Source: Kluyvera genomosp. 3
GTDB lineage: Bacteria > Pseudomonadota > Gammaproteobacteria > Enterobacterales > Enterobacteriaceae
Reading direction: 5' to 3'
Assembly: GCA_002211745.1 (NCBI GenBank)
Contig: CP022114.1
Coordinates: forward strand, 3,566,645 to 3,630,644
Length of the DNA: 64,000 nt
In this document: positions 9,856 to 21,535 of the stretch, piece by piece
How the letters are laid out: the number at the start of each line of letters is the position of its first letter
Numbering within the stretch: the first letter of the stretch is position 1
Program-made: the position numbers and the translations under genes
Notes under the pieces: model-generated
Told to the model about the DNA's origin: nothing
Database searches by the model: none
The model's input: only the letters and a program-made list of their open reading frames with translations

Positions 9856-12076
9856 ATGAATAATAAAATCAAATCCCTGACCTTCCTGGTCAATTTGGGT
9901 ATCTATGGCATGGCCGCTCCGGCCTTCGCCGCAGAAACAGACAGCAGCAAAACCGACGTCAATGGCGAAACCATGGTGGTAACCGCCGCCGAGCAGAACC
10001 TGCAGGCACCGGGCGTTTCCACCATCACCGCCGATGAAATCCGCAAACGCCCGCCAGCGCGCGATGTTTCTGAGATCATCCGAACCATGCCTGGCGTGAA
10101 CCTGACCGGCAATTCCACCAGCGGCCAGCGCGGTAACAACCGTCAGATCGACATTCGCGGGATGGGCCGGAAAACACCCTGATTCTGGTCGACGGTAAGC
10201 CGGTGACCAGCCGTAACTCCATCCGTCTGGGCTGGCGCGGCGAGCGTGATACCCGTGGTGATACCAGTTGGGTACCACCGGAAATGATTGAGCGCATTGA
10301 TGTTATTCGCGGCCCTGCGGCGGCACGCTATGGCAACGGCGCGGCGGGCGGCGTGGTGAATATCATCACCAAAAAGACCGAAAATGAATGGCACGGCTCC
10401 TGGAACGCCTACATGAATGCGCCGGAGCATAAAGACGAAGGTTCAACCAAGCGTACCGACTTCAGTCTGACCGGCCCGCTGGGCGATGCCTTCAGCTTCC
10501 GTCTGTACGGTAATCTCGACAAAACGCAGGCAGACGCCTGGGATATCAACCAGGGCCACCAGTCCGAGCGTACCGGTATCTATCAGGATACCCTGCCTGC
10601 GGGTCGCGAAGGCGTTGAAAATAAAAATATTAACGGCCTGGTGCGCTGGGACTTTGCGCCCATGCAGTCGCTGGAATTTGAAGCAGGCTACAGCCGTCAG
10701 GGGAACCTCTACGCGGGCGATACCCAGAACACCAACACTAACGATCTGGTAAAAGAGAACTACGGTAAAGAGACCAACCGTCTCTACCGCAATACCTACT
10801 CCGTCACCTGGAACGGCGGCTGGGATAACGGCATTACGACCAGCAACTGGGCGCAGTACGAACACACCCGAAACTCCGTAAAGGCGAAGGTCTGGCCGGG
10901 GGTACCGAAGGGATCTTCAGCAGCAACCAGTTCTCTGACATTGATTTGTCGGATGTGATGCTGCACAGCGAAATCAACCTGCCGTTCGATTACCTGGTCA
11001 ACCAGAACCTGACCCTCGGACCGAGTGGAACCAGCAGCGTATGAAGGATAACGCTTCTAACACCCAAACCTTTATGGGTGGCGATATTCCGGGTTACAGC
11101 AGCACCGATCGCAGCCCGTATTCAGAGGCCAAAATCTTCTCGTTGTTTGCCGAAAACAACATGGAACTGACCGACACGACCATGCTGACCCCGGCGCTGC
11201 GTTTCGATCATCACAGCATCGTGGGCGACAACTGGAGCCCGTCGTTGAACCTGTCGCAGGGACTGTTGGACGACTTTACCCTGAAAATGGGTATTGCCCG
11301 TGCCTATAAAGCGCCGAGCCTGTATCAGACAAACCCGAACTACATTCTGTACAGCAAAGGCCAGGGCTGCTACGCCAGCAAGGCCGGTTGCTACCTGCAG
11401 GGTAATGACGATCTGAAAGCCGAGACCAGCATCAACAAAGAAATTGGTCTCGAATTCAAACGTGATGGTTGGTTGGCCGGTGCCACCTGGTTCCGCAACG
11501 ACTATCGCAACAAGATTGAAGCCGGCTATTCTCCGGTTTACACCAACGGCACAGGCACCGATGTCTACAAATGGGAAAACGTCCGAAAGCCGTAGTGGAA
11601 GGTCTGGAAGGTACGTTAAACGTGCCGGTTAGCGAGACGGTGAACTGGACCAACAACATCACCTATATGCTGCAAAGCAAAAATAAAACCACCGGCGATC
11701 GTCTGTCTATTATCCGGAATACACGCTGAACTCGACGCTGAGCTGGCAGATTCAGCAGGACGTGTCCGTTCAGTCGACCTTTACCTGGTACGGCAAGCAG
11801 CAGCCGAAGAAGTATAACTACAAAGGTCAGCCGGTCACCGGCAGCGAAACCAACGAAGTCAGCCCATACAGCATCGTTGGCCTGAGCGCGACCTGGGATG
11901 TGAATAAATACGTCAGCCTGACCGGCGGCGTGGACAACATCTTCGACAAACGTCACTGGCGTGCGGGTAACGCCCAGACCACCGGCGGCGCGACGGGTTA
12001 TATGTACGGCGCCGGCGCGGAGACCTACAACGAATCCGGCCGTACCTGGTACATGGGAATTAACACCCACTTCTGA
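9856..12076 (+). CDS. fepA: Ferric enterobactin TonB-dependent receptor FepA, frameshifted
   Basis: FepA is the outer-membrane beta-barrel that imports ferric enterobactin with TonB energy, and it is a colicin receptor. A signal peptide ends at APAFA/AETD, a TonB box lies in GETMVVTAAEQ, the plug has PGVNLTGNSTSGQRGNNRQI, and the chain ends WYMGINTHF with the terminal aromatic residue typical of barrels. Breaks near 10168, 10890, 11025, 11587 and 11703 each need about one base. Restored length is about 742 residues (E. coli FepA has 746). The start ATG at 9856 follows a GGA-containing ribosome site. Confidence 0.95.
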
Positions 12077-12086
12077 TTGTTTGCAC

Positions 12087-12115
12087 TCCCCTCTCCCACG
12101 CGGGAGAGGGTTTTT
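12087..12115 (+). terminator. Palindromic repeat acting as fepA terminator or attenuator
   Basis: CCCTCTCCC-acgc-GGGAGAGGG followed by TTTTT is a strong rho-independent terminator shape. It is also one arm set of the dispersed palindromic family. It lies between the fepA stop (12076) and the entD start (12126), so it should lower entD expression from the fepA promoter. Confidence 0.7.
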
Positions 12116-12125
12116 CAGGAGCCGC

Positions 12126-12748
12126 ATGAAGACACATCACAGTACCCTTCACACCTTACAGCGTATCGATTTTGACCCCGACAGCTTCACCCCTGGTGAT
12201 TTACTGTGGCTGCCCCATCACGCGAAGCTTGCCCGCTCGGGGAAAAAACGCCAGACCGAGCACCTCGCCGGACGGATTGCCGCCGTGCATGCGCTGCGCG
12301 CATTCGGTGAAAAATCGGTGCCGGGAATCGGCAAGAACCGTCAGCCGATTTGGCCTGAGGGTCTGTACGGCAGCATCAGCCACTGCGGTAACACAGCCAT
12401 CGCCATCGTCGCTCGTACCCCGGTTGGTATTGATATTGAAGCGGTCTTTTCGCCTCAGCTTGCCGATGAGCTGGCGAGCCTTATTGCTAGCGAAGAGGAA
12501 CTTGCCGTCCTGCGCCACAGCACGCTGCCCTTCCCGTTAGCGTTGACGCTGGCGTTCTCGGCCAAGGAGAGTCTGTACAAAGCGTTCTCCTCACAGTGCC
12601 CGAACTTCAGGGTTTTCATGATGCCGTTACCATCAGTCTTAACGCGGAAACACTCGCCGTTGAGCTTCCCGCCCTTTCCCTCACTGCGTCACTACGCTGG
12701 CACGCCGTTGATGCGCAGCGAATCATCACCCTCTTCTCTCAGCCATAA
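12126..12748 (+). CDS. entD: Enterobactin phosphopantetheinyl transferase EntD, frameshifted near the end
   Basis: EntD transfers phosphopantetheine from CoA to the carrier domains of EntB and EntF. The family motifs are present: RKTEHLAGR-like RQTEHLAGRIAAVHAL, YGSISHCGN, VGIDIE (magnesium-binding) and FSAKESLYKAF. One base is missing near 12604; adding it gives a C-terminus of ELPALSLTASLRWHA and a stop at 12746-12748, about 207 residues. It is downstream of fepA as in E. coli. Confidence 0.92.
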
Positions 12749-12939
12749 ATATGACCGGAAATCGAAAATAACGAATCAATAACCAGATAAAAACTGATAA
12801 ACAAAACAAAAAATCAATAAACAGGTCACATATCAGTTTTAATACCTGAAAACATATAGTTTCCTCGCGCAATTACCCTATGATTCCTCCGAAACATTCA
12901 CACAAACAATGAAACAATTGTGCGAAATTAAGGAATCCA

Positions 12940-14502
12940 ATGAATACGCAAACACGGACACGGAAAGAAGTGAGCGAAAGCCGACTGATGAGCGGCTTTC
13001 TCAATGCCATTGAAAAAGCAGGCAACCGTCTGCCAGAACCGGCGCTGATCTTTTTCTACTTTTTACTGGCGGTCATGGGCCTCTCGGCAGTGCTGTCGAT
13101 GATGACGTTTGACGTGATCAACCCGATGACCCAGGAAGCCGTCAAGGTCAACAACCTGCTCTCCGCCGAAGCGCTGACCAACACGCTGGCCAATATGGTC
13201 ACCACCTTCACCGGCTTCGCGCCGCTGGGGATTGTGCTGGTCGCCATGCTCGGCGTAGGTGTGGCGGAAAGCTCCGGCTTTATCAACGTAGCGCTGAAAA
13301 AGATGCTGCGCGTGACGCCGAAAAAACTGCTGACGCCAATGCTGATTTTCGTCGCCATGTTCAGCCACGTGGCGGCGGATGCCGGCTATGTGCTGGTGAT
13401 CCCGCTGGGGGCGATTATCTTTATGTCCGCCGGACGCCACCCGCTGGTGGGGATTGCCGCCGCGTTCTCCGGCGTTTCCGGCGGTTTCGCCGCCAACATG
13501 GTGCCAACCGGTAACGACGCGCTGCTGCAAGGTTTTACTCAGGCCGCGGCCCAGCTGCTCGACAGCACCTATACCGTCAATACCCTGTGTAACCTGATCT
13601 TTGGCATCGCCTCGTCTATCGTCATCACGCTGGTCGGCTGGTGGGTCACCGAGCGCATCGTCGAACCGCGCGTCAGCAAAATGACCATTGACGGCGACTT
13701 TAAGCACGGTGAAGACATGTCCAACGTCACGCCGCAGGAAAGCCGCGCCTTTAACCGCGCGTCGCTGGTGATGCTGCTGGGCCTCGCCGCACTGGCCGCA
13801 GCCGCTTGGCCGGAGGGCTCAATGCTGCGTGGGAGCGACGGCTCGCTGACCTCCTATAGCGCGCCGATCATGAAATCTATCGTGCCGCTGATTTTCCTGA
13901 TCTTCATCCTGCCGGGTATCGTGTACGGCTTTGCCTCCAGCACCTTTAAAACCGGCAAAGACGTCATTGGCGCGATGAACGACTCGATGAGCAAAATGGG
14001 CTCATACATGGTGATGGCCTTCTTCTGCGCCATGTTTATCAAAGCATTCAGCGACTCGAACATCGGCACGCTGGTGGCGTTGGTAGGCGCGGACGGCTTG
14101 AAAGCGCTGGCGCTGCCGGGGCAGGCAACCATCATCGGGATGATTGTTCTGACGGCGGTGGTTAACCTGTTGATTGGTTCAGCGTCGGCAAAATGGGCGC
14201 TGCTGTCGCCGATTATGGTGCCGATGCTGATGGCGGTAGGGATTTCGCCGGAGCTGACGCAGGCGGCGTTCCGTATCGGTGACTCCTGCACCAACATCAT
14301 TACCCCGCTGATGGTCTTCTTCCCGCTGATTGTGATCTACTGCCAGCGCTACGTGAAAGGTGCGGGCGTAGGCACGCTGGTCTCGATGATGATGCCGTAC
14401 TCCATCGCCTTCTTCGTGGCGTGGAGCGCGCTGCTACTGCTGTGGTGGGGACTGGGTCTGCCGTTGGGTATTGCAGCGCCATATACCTGGAGCCCGAGTT
14501 AA
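12940..14502 (+). CDS. AbgT-family transporter
   Basis: This is an intact 520-residue inner-membrane protein of the AbgT family, whose characterised members carry p-aminobenzoyl-glutamate (AbgT) or export sulfonamides (MtrF). Family marks include PEPALIFFYFLLAV near the N-terminus, MFSHVAADAGYVLVIPLGA, NMVPTGNDALL and a late LIGSASAKWALLSPIMVPML. The substrate cannot be read from sequence. No abgA or abgB hydrolase lies nearby, so p-aminobenzoyl-glutamate is not assured. The preceding 190 bases (12749-12939) are A+T-rich and look like its promoter region. It converges on the aminotransferase gene. Confidence 0.88.
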   Translation: MNTQTRTRKEVSESRLMSGFLNAIEKAGNRLPEPALIFFYFLLAVMGLSAVLSMMTFDVINPMTQEAVKVNNLLSAEALTNTLANMVTTFTGFAPLGIVLVAMLGVGVAESSGFINVALKKMLRVTPKKLLTPMLIFVAMFSHVAADAGYVLVIPLGAIIFMSAGRHPLVGIAAAFSGVSGGFAANMVPTGNDALLQGFTQAAAQLLDSTYTVNTLCNLIFGIASSIVITLVGWWVTERIVEPRVSKMTIDGDFKHGEDMSNVTPQESRAFNRASLVMLLGLAALAAAAWPEGSMLRGSDGSLTSYSAPIMKSIVPLIFLIFILPGIVYGFASSTFKTGKDVIGAMNDSMSKMGSYMVMAFFCAMFIKAFSDSNIGTLVALVGADGLKALALPGQATIIGMIVLTAVVNLLIGSASAKWALLSPIMVPMLMAVGISPELTQAAFRIGDSCTNIITPLMVFFPLIVIYCQRYVKGAGVGTLVSMMMPYSIAFFVAWSALLLLWWGLGLPLGIAAPYTWSPS

Positions 14503-14525
14503 GCATCAGGTTCAACGCTGCACTT

Positions 14526-14549
14526 AACCCTCTCCCAATGGGGAGAGGG
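14526..14549. repeat. Dispersed palindromic repeat, single unit
   Basis: AACCCTCTCCCAATGGGGAG and its completing bases form a hairpin between two convergent genes. It is a member of the CCCTCTCCC repeat family seen elsewhere in the window, and probably also a bidirectional transcription barrier. Confidence 0.7.
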
Positions 14550-14572
14550 AACCGCTTGTAGCCCGAACGAGG

Positions 14573-15887
14573 CTACACGGCTAAATGGGCAAAACGGCCC
14601 AGCACATCCTGCAATATCCCCAGCCCTTTTTTCACCTGTTCAGCGCTGATGGTACACGGCGGCACCACGTGAATGCGGTTTTCCACCACGAAACTCAGCA
14701 GCCCCGCTTCGGTTAACTCGCCTTTAATCTCCGCCATATTCCCCGCCGCCAGCGGCGTTTTCTTCACCCGATCGCTGACCAGTTCCAGCGCCTGGAAGAC
14801 GCCACGACCGCGAACGTCGCCCACCAGCGGCGAGCGCTCCGCCAGCGCTTCCAGCCCCTGGCGCAGCACACCGTTGCCGATCAGCGCCGCGTTTTCCACA
14901 ATCCCTTCGTCTTTCATCGCGTCCAGCGTCGCCACGATCGCCGCCATCGCCAGCGGGTGGCCGGAGTAGGTCAATCCACCAGCAAAGAAACGATCGTCAA
15001 AATAGTGGGCGATCCGATCGCTGATGATCACCCCGCCTGCTGGTACGTATCCGGCGTTCACCCCTTTGGCAAAGGTGATCAGATCCGGCACGATGCCATC
15101 CTGCTCGAAGGCAAACCAGCTGCCGGTGCGGCCAAATCCCGCCATCACTTCGTCAAGAATCAGGATAATGTTGAACTCGTCCGCCAGCGCACGAACGCCT
15201 TTCATATAGCCTTCCGGCGGCACCAGAATGCCCGCCGTACCGGAATCGACTCCAGCAAAATGGCCGCGATAGAGGATGGGCCTTCGCACTCGATCATCCG
15301 CCGCAGATGGGCCAGCGCGCGGCGGCACTCTTCCTGCTCGCTGGTGGCGTTAAATTCGCTGCGGTACAGATACGGGTTAAAAAAGTGGACGTGACCGCGC
15401 GAATATTCGTTTGGCACCCGACGCCAGTCGCCGGTGGCGGCAATCGCGCTGCCGGTGTTGCCGTGATAGGAGCGGTAGGCCGACAGCACTTTGTCACGCC
15501 CGGTGTACATGCGCGCCATACGGATGGCGTTCTCGTTAGCGTCGGCTCCGGCGTTGGTGAAGAACACTTTGCTAAACCCTTCCGGCGCGAGGCCAATAAT
15601 ACGCTTTGCCGCCTCGCCGCGCGCCAGGTTGGCGGTTGCAGGCGCAATCGTCACCAACGTCTCCAGTTGCTCCTTCATCGCCGCCAGCACGCGGGGGTGC
15701 TGATAGCCCAGGTTAACGTTTACCAGCTGGCTGCTGAAATCCAGATAGGTTTTGCCGTCGTAATCCCACAGCTCACAGCCTTTCGCCCGGCAATCACCAG
15801 CGGGTTGAGGTTGCCCTGCATTGACCAGGAATGAAAAACATACTCTCTGTCCAGTTGGCGGACGGCCTGATTGTTTAACTCTGTCAT
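14573..15887 (-). CDS. Class III PLP-dependent aminotransferase, frameshifted
   Basis: A fold-type I omega-aminotransferase of about 438 residues. Visible marks are VFFTNAGADANENAIRMAR, SYHGNT, ILDEVMAGFGRTG (PLP ring contact) and FAKGVNAGYVP, where K is the Schiff-base lysine. It belongs to the broad aspartate aminotransferase-like, taurine-pyruvate or beta-alanine-pyruvate group; the donor amine is not predictable. One base is missing near 15238 (after LLESIP) and one near 15785. The ATG at 15887 begins MTELNNQAV. It diverges from an SDR dehydrogenase, with which it may act on an amino acid or hydroxy acid. Confidence 0.85.
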
Positions 15888-15970
15888 CGTCGTTCCTCGC
15901 ATAGCGTTGGCGTTGATTCATCATGTCGTCGACAGAAAAAAAAGTGATAGAGCCAGTGTAGACCGACGGC

Positions 15971-15987
15971 TGTGACAACGTGTCACA
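15971..15987. promoter_or_regulatory. Palindromic operator candidate TGTGACA-acg-TGTCACA
   Basis: Perfect 7-base arms with a 3-base spacer lie in the divergent region between the aminotransferase (start 15887) and the SDR gene (start 16067). The size and symmetry fit a dimeric repressor site. The regulator is not identified. Confidence 0.5.
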
Positions 15988-16036
15988 TCGCCGTGCCGCG
16001 ACTGTCTCTCGGCAGGTCGCGCCGGGGTTTTTATAG

Positions 16037-16831
<795 letters not shown>

Positions 16832-16844
16832 CGCGGTGCACGTA

Positions 16845-16951
16845 CCCCTCACCCTAACCCTCTCCCAATGGGGAGAGGGGACTGTGCGGTGCGGTTTATG
16901 GGTTAGTTGCAGGTTTGCAAGGGCCTGGTTTTCTCCCTCTCCCTTACAGGG
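16845..16951. repeat. Palindromic repeats left of the insertion sequence
   Basis: A CCCTCACCC...GGGAGAGGGG unit is followed by an 81-bp stretch (16871-16951) that recurs in closely similar form to the right of the IS at 18235-18311. The pair reads as a tandem duplication of the repeat with the IS at its junction. Bases 16947-16951 (CAGGG) are the left copy of the target duplication. Confidence 0.75.
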
Positions 16952-18232
16952 TGTACAGTCCGGGGACATGGTGAACACTTGTTCGGGGACATGGTAGACA
17001 CTTACAACTAAGGCATAAGAACCCGTTTTATGGAGTCGCTTATGCCCTGGGATGAGAGAGATACCATGTCATTACGTTCTGAGTTTGTTCTGTTCGCCTC
17101 GCAGGACGGGGCGAACATCCGTGCTCTTTGCCGTCTTTACGGCATATCTCCCGCCACCGGCTACAAGTGGCTTCACCGCTGGGCTCTGGAAGGGGTTTCC
17201 GGTCTTCACGATCGGCCCGCACGCCTCATCATTCCCCTAACCGCTCGCCAGACGACATCCTTTACCTGCTGCGCATGGCCATGACCGGCATGAACGCTGG
17301 GGCGCGCGCAAGATAAAGCGCTGGCTCGAAGACCAGGGACACCGCATGCCTGCCTTCAGCACCGTCCATAACCTGATGGCCGCCACGGCCTGCTGCCGGG
17401 AACAGTATCGGGCATTCCGGCCACAGGCCGGTTTGAGCATGACGCGCCGAACCGGCTCTGGCAGATGGACTTTAAGGGCCACTTTCCTTTGGCGGCGGCC
17501 GCTGCCATCCGCTGACCCTGCTGGACGACCACTCCCGTTTCTCCCTGTGCCTGGCACCCTGTACCGATGAACGACGCGAGACCGTGCAGCAACAACTGGT
17601 CAGCGTGTTTGAACGCTACGGTCTGCCGGACAGGATGACGATGGACAACGGTGCGCCGTGGGGCGACACGACCGGTGTCTGGACCGGGCTGGAGCTGTGG
17701 CTGATGCGCCAGGGTATCCGGGTAGGCCACTCCCGGCCATACCATCCGCAGACACAGGGCAAGCTGGAGCGTTTTCACCGCAGCCTGAAGGCGGAAGTGC
17801 TGCAGGGGAAGTGGTTCGCGGACAGCGGTGAACTGCAGCGCGCCTTCGAGCACTGGCGGACCGTCTATAACCTTGAGCGGCCGCACGAGGCTCTGGATAT
17901 GGCAGTGCCGGCCTCCCGATATCAGCCGTCTGCACGACAGTACAGTGGCATCATGGTGCCACCGGAATACGACGAGGGGGTAATGGTGAGGAAGGTCGAC
18001 ATCGTCGGGAAACTGAGCATAAAAGGCATCAGTCTGAAGGCGGGTAAGGCGTTCAGGGGAGAACGGGTCGGGCTGAAGGAAACGCAGGAGGATGGATGTT
18101 ATGAAGTGTGGTGGTACAGCACAAAGGTAGGGGTGATCGACCTGAAGAAAAAGTCGATCACCATGGGTAAAGGATGTTAAAAAGTGTTCAGCATGTCCCG
18201 AACACCTGTCTACCATGTCCCCGGACCGTACA
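16952..18232. mobile_element. IS481-family insertion sequence, 1281 bp
   Basis: The element starts TGTACAGTCCGGGGACATGG and ends with the inverted copy TGTACGGTCCGGGGACATGG (27-bp ends, about 24 matching). Each end carries a second inner copy of the CGGGGACATG motif, as expected for transposase binding sites. The target CAGGG is duplicated on both sides (16947-16951, 18233-18237), and removing the IS restores a family repeat. One transposase gene fills it. Confidence 0.9.
17042..18180 (+). CDS. IS481-family transposase, frameshifted
   Basis: A DDE transposase. The N-terminal helix-turn-helix reads DGANIRALCRLYGISPATGY. The integrase core shows the first acid in QMDFKGHF, the second in MDNGAPWG, and the glutamate in TQGKLERFHRSLKAE. 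About 380 residues are expected. The frame breaks near 17240, 17300, 17395 and 17490, apparently by one-base losses; the last 198 residues are in one open frame. Whether the real copy is active cannot be judged from this sequence. Confidence 0.85.
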
Positions 18233-18333
18233 CAGGGAGAGGGGACTGTTCGGTGCGGTTTATCGGTTAATTGCGGGTTTGCAAGGGCCAGGTTTTCTCC
18301 CTCTCCTTACAGGGAGAGGGCCGGGGTGAGGGT
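18233..18333. repeat. Palindromic repeats right of the insertion sequence
   Basis: The right half of the split repeat begins with the second CAGGG copy. It then carries the second tandem unit and a complete CCCTCTCCTTACAGGGAGAG hairpin with a GGGGTGAGGG tail, ending next to the stop codon of the ABC ATPase gene. Confidence 0.75.
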
Positions 18334-19090
18334 TTAGCGGCTGCTTTGCAAAAATTGTCGCACACGCTCCGATTTTGGCTGGCTAAAGAAAATCTCCGGC
18401 GGCGCCTTCTCAATCAATATCCCTTCTCCAGAAACACCACTTCATTCGATACCTGACGCGCAAACTCCATTTCATGCGTCACCACCACCATGGTGTAACC
18501 TTCCGCCGCCAGCGACTTCATGACGCTGAGTACTTCGTTAACGCGCTCCGGATCCAGCGCTGAAGTGGGTTCATCAAACAGCAGCACCTCCGGCGACATC
18601 GCCAGCGAGCGGGCGATGGCCACGCGCTGTTTCTGCCCACCGGAGAGCGTGATCGGGTAGGCATCTGCCTTATGATCCATACCCACCTTTTTAAGCTGTT
18701 GGTCGGCAATCGCGCGCGCTTCCTCGCGCTTCATCCCTTCACGTGCAGCAGCGCCTCCATCACGTTTTGCTGCACGGTGAGATGCGGCCACAGGTTAAAG
18801 CTCTGGAAAACCATCCCACCCGCTCGCGAATCTTCGACAGATCGCGGTGCGACATCGTTTTCCCGGTCTGTTCATTCACGCCGATGCGCTGGCCGCCGAT
18901 ACGAATTTCACCGCGGTCCGGCTGTTCCAGCCAGTTCATACAGCGCAGCAGCGTGGATTTCCCGAACCGGACGAGCCGAGAATACTGACCACCGTCCCTT
19001 CTCCACCGTCAGATTGATGTCGCGCAGCACCTCGACGTTATCAAACTGTTTGGAGACATTTTTGACGCTGACCGCCGTGGTATCAGACAT
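18334..19090 (-). CDS. Polar amino acid ABC transporter ATPase, frameshifted
   Basis: A GlnQ/HisP-type ATPase of about 252 residues. It begins [20 protein letters not shown] and has signature [16 protein letters not shown], Walker [15 protein letters not shown] and the switch region [13 protein letters not shown]. The C-terminus reads [19 protein letters not shown] to the stop at 18334. The Walker A region near 18960 is split by lost bases, with further breaks near 18998, 18818, 18745 and 18424. It is the last gene of a leftward operon with two permeases and a binding protein, and overlaps the permease by 8 bp. Confidence 0.88.
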
Positions 19091-19746
19091 GGCTCATTCC
19101 TCTTTTTGCGCTATACACAGTCAACCGTTTCACCAGCAGCTCCAGCACGATACTGATGGCCCAATACAGGGCAATGGCCACAATAAAGGCATTAAACGGA
19201 ATAAAATAGGTCGCCTGCACGCTATTGGCGGCAGCGGTAATCTCCTGAACGGTAATAATGCTGAGAAACGCGGTATCTTTCAGGCAAATAATGAGCTGAT
19301 TACCCAGCAGCGGCAGTGCGGAGGAGAAAATATTGGGCATCACGATGCGACGAGAGATCGTGTAGCGAGAGAAACCTTGCACCACGGCGGCTTCAATATA
19401 GCCATGGGAAAATACCCGTCTCTGGCTACGCAGAATCTCAAAGAAATAAGCACCGTGATAGATAATTAATGCCACTAACCCTGCCGTCCAGGCGTCAAGA
19501 CTCAACCCAGTTCCGGTAACCCGTAGTACAGTAAATAGGCCAGAATCAGGAATGGAATCGCCCGCATCAGGTTTACAAACCCATAATAACGTTGTTCAAA
19601 ACCCGCTTCTGGTATTCCGTGACGTAGCACAGGACGGTACCAATCAATAATCCGCAGACGGCGGCGATAATAAACAGTTCCAGTGTCGCCAGTAGCCCGG
19701 TAATAAACTTGTCGTGCTCGGCCCAAATAATTGCCCATTGATTCAT
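19083..19746 (-). CDS. Amino acid ABC transporter permease, frameshifted
   Basis: A HisM/GlnP-type inner-membrane permease of about 221 residues. It begins MNQWAIIWAEHDKFITGLLA and contains LMRAIPFLILAYLLYYGLPE and the permease-ATPase contact loop EAAVVQGFSRYTISRRIVMP. One base is missing near 19573 and one near 19502. The start ATG is at 19746, 13 bp after the other permease. Confidence 0.87.
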
Positions 19747-19759
19747 CAGTCCTCCGGGC

Positions 19760-20400
19760 TTAGCGCGCCAGTCGTTTTGCTTTACGTTCCGCCAGGCTCT
19801 GGAGTTTCAGCAGCAGGCCAATAATCACCACATACAGCAGCCCGGCGGCCAGAATGGGAGAAAGCGGTTCATAAGTTACCGAGGCGATACGGTTAGTGAC
19901 GCGGGTGAGATCGACCACGCCAATCACCGCAATCGCCGGGCTGCCTTTGATTAAAAAAGACATTTCGTTGACCAGCGCAGGCAGGCTCTCCAGCCACATC
20001 TGCGGCAGCATGATGTAGCGAAAATAGGCCCAGCGGCGCATGCCCACCGACTCCGCCGCTTCCCGTTGTTCACGCGGGAAGGTGCGAAAAGCGTTGCGCC
20101 AGATTTCCGCGTTAAACGCCGAGGTGTTCAGCGTCAACGCGACGATGGCGGCGAGCGTTTTATCGAGGTTAATCCCTACCGTCGGCAACGATAAAAACAG
20201 AAACAACACCAGCGTCACCAGCGGCGTCGCCCGCGCCAGGCTGATATAGATGACCAGGGTCTGGTCTATGACCGGAATTTTCATCATGCGCACAAAGGCG
20301 ATAACCAGCCCAATCGCCACCCAAAGGCGATGGCGATGGCGGAAATCCAGAGGGTCGTCCATGCGCCTTCGATCAGTAACTGCCATGCTATTACGTCCAT
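19760..20400 (-). CDS. Amino acid ABC transporter permease, frameshifted
   Basis: The second permease of the same importer, about 213 residues, starting MDVIAWQLLIEGAWTTLWIS at 20400. It carries the loop REAAESVGMRRWAYFRYIML that meets the ATPase. One base is missing near 20323. It is in the middle of the binding protein-permease-permease-ATPase order. Confidence 0.87.
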
Positions 20401-20463
20401 GGTGCCCTCCTGAAGTGAATCGGGTGTCGCTCCCGGCGTCGCGCGGCTTAGCCGGGTAGCGAT

Positions 20464-21314
20464 TTACTGTCCGGCAAGTTTGTGGAACTGAGCGGCACTG
20501 GTAATCGGTTCGGTCGGCAAATCATCGTAGGTTTCGCCAAACCATTTTTTCTGCAGTTCGGCCAGCTTGCCGGTCTCACGCATATGATTGATAAATTTGG
20601 TCATATAGGCCAAAAGCTCCGGCGAGTTTTTCGGAATGGGCCACGCCATATAACCCGGGCCGGAGACCGCCAGTCCTTAGCAAACACTTTCGGTTTGGCT
20701 TTCACCAGGTCATTGACGGAAATCACCACGTTAATCACGTAATCGAGACGCTTATTAGCTAAATCGGCGTACGCTTCCGGGTAAGACGGATATTCCACCA
20801 CCGGCCCGAGCTTGCCGCCGCTTTTCTCAATCATCGCCTTCAGTTCCGGTAATCGCGCTAATAACGCGCTGCCTGCCTGAAGCCCGACCTTTTTACCGCT
20901 GAGATCGGCAATGGTATTTAATGAATTATCACCCGCACGCTTAACAAAATAGTGTTGCGCGGAGGCCCACGGCGGCGTGAAATTAAATACATTGAGGCGT
21001 TCATCGGTGACCACCGCGCCGGTTAACGCCATATCGTATTGCCCGGTAGAAACCGCCGCTAATAACCCGGTCCACGGTAAAATACTTTGCGTAACGTTAA
21101 ATTTGGCGTATTCGCGCAGTGCCGCCAGCATATCTTTATTAAACCCATCGGCGTTGCCGTTATTCATAAAGTTAAACGGTGCATAGTCATCCTCGGTCGC
21201 CACTTTTAACGTGCCGGATTTTTCAATTTCCGGTAAATCAGCGGCGACCACCTGCAAAGAAAAGGTCATCGCCATCATGGCGGCCAGATAATACGAACCC
21301 ATCGTTTTTTTCAT
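20464..21314 (-). CDS. Amino acid ABC transporter substrate-binding protein, frameshifted
   Basis: A family 3 periplasmic binding protein of about 283 residues. The signal peptide runs MKKTMGSYYLAAMM...VVAA, then GTLKVATEDDYAPFNF and DMLAALREYAKF, the usual start of the lobe that binds the ligand's amino and carboxyl groups. One base is missing near 20677. It is the first gene of the leftward operon and faces a divergent MocR-type regulator. The ligand is probably a polar or aromatic amino acid; no closer call is justified. Confidence 0.87.
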
Positions 21315-21535
21315 CGTTTGACCCCTACTCAAATATGCCAGAGACGTTTATTCCGGCGTTGCAAGATGTGTGCCGACAGCGGCATTTTCAGACGCTGGCT
21401 GAAGACGTTTTTACTGTAAGGAGACTTTTTGCATTCTGAATAGAGCCAGTTTTCGCGTGCGCTTGTGGCAGACGATTTCAGGCTGGTACAGAAATTGCTG
21501 CGCTGGAAGAAAGCGAACAATCGGGAGGGGAGCGC

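Noticed and set aside
13063-13707. Leftward 214-residue open frame inside the AbgT gene
   Set aside because: It is antisense to a conserved membrane protein, histidine- and arginine-rich, and lacks any family pattern: a shadow of the coding strand.
15307-15834. Rightward 175-residue open frame over the aminotransferase
   Set aside because: Antisense shadow of conserved aminotransferase codons.
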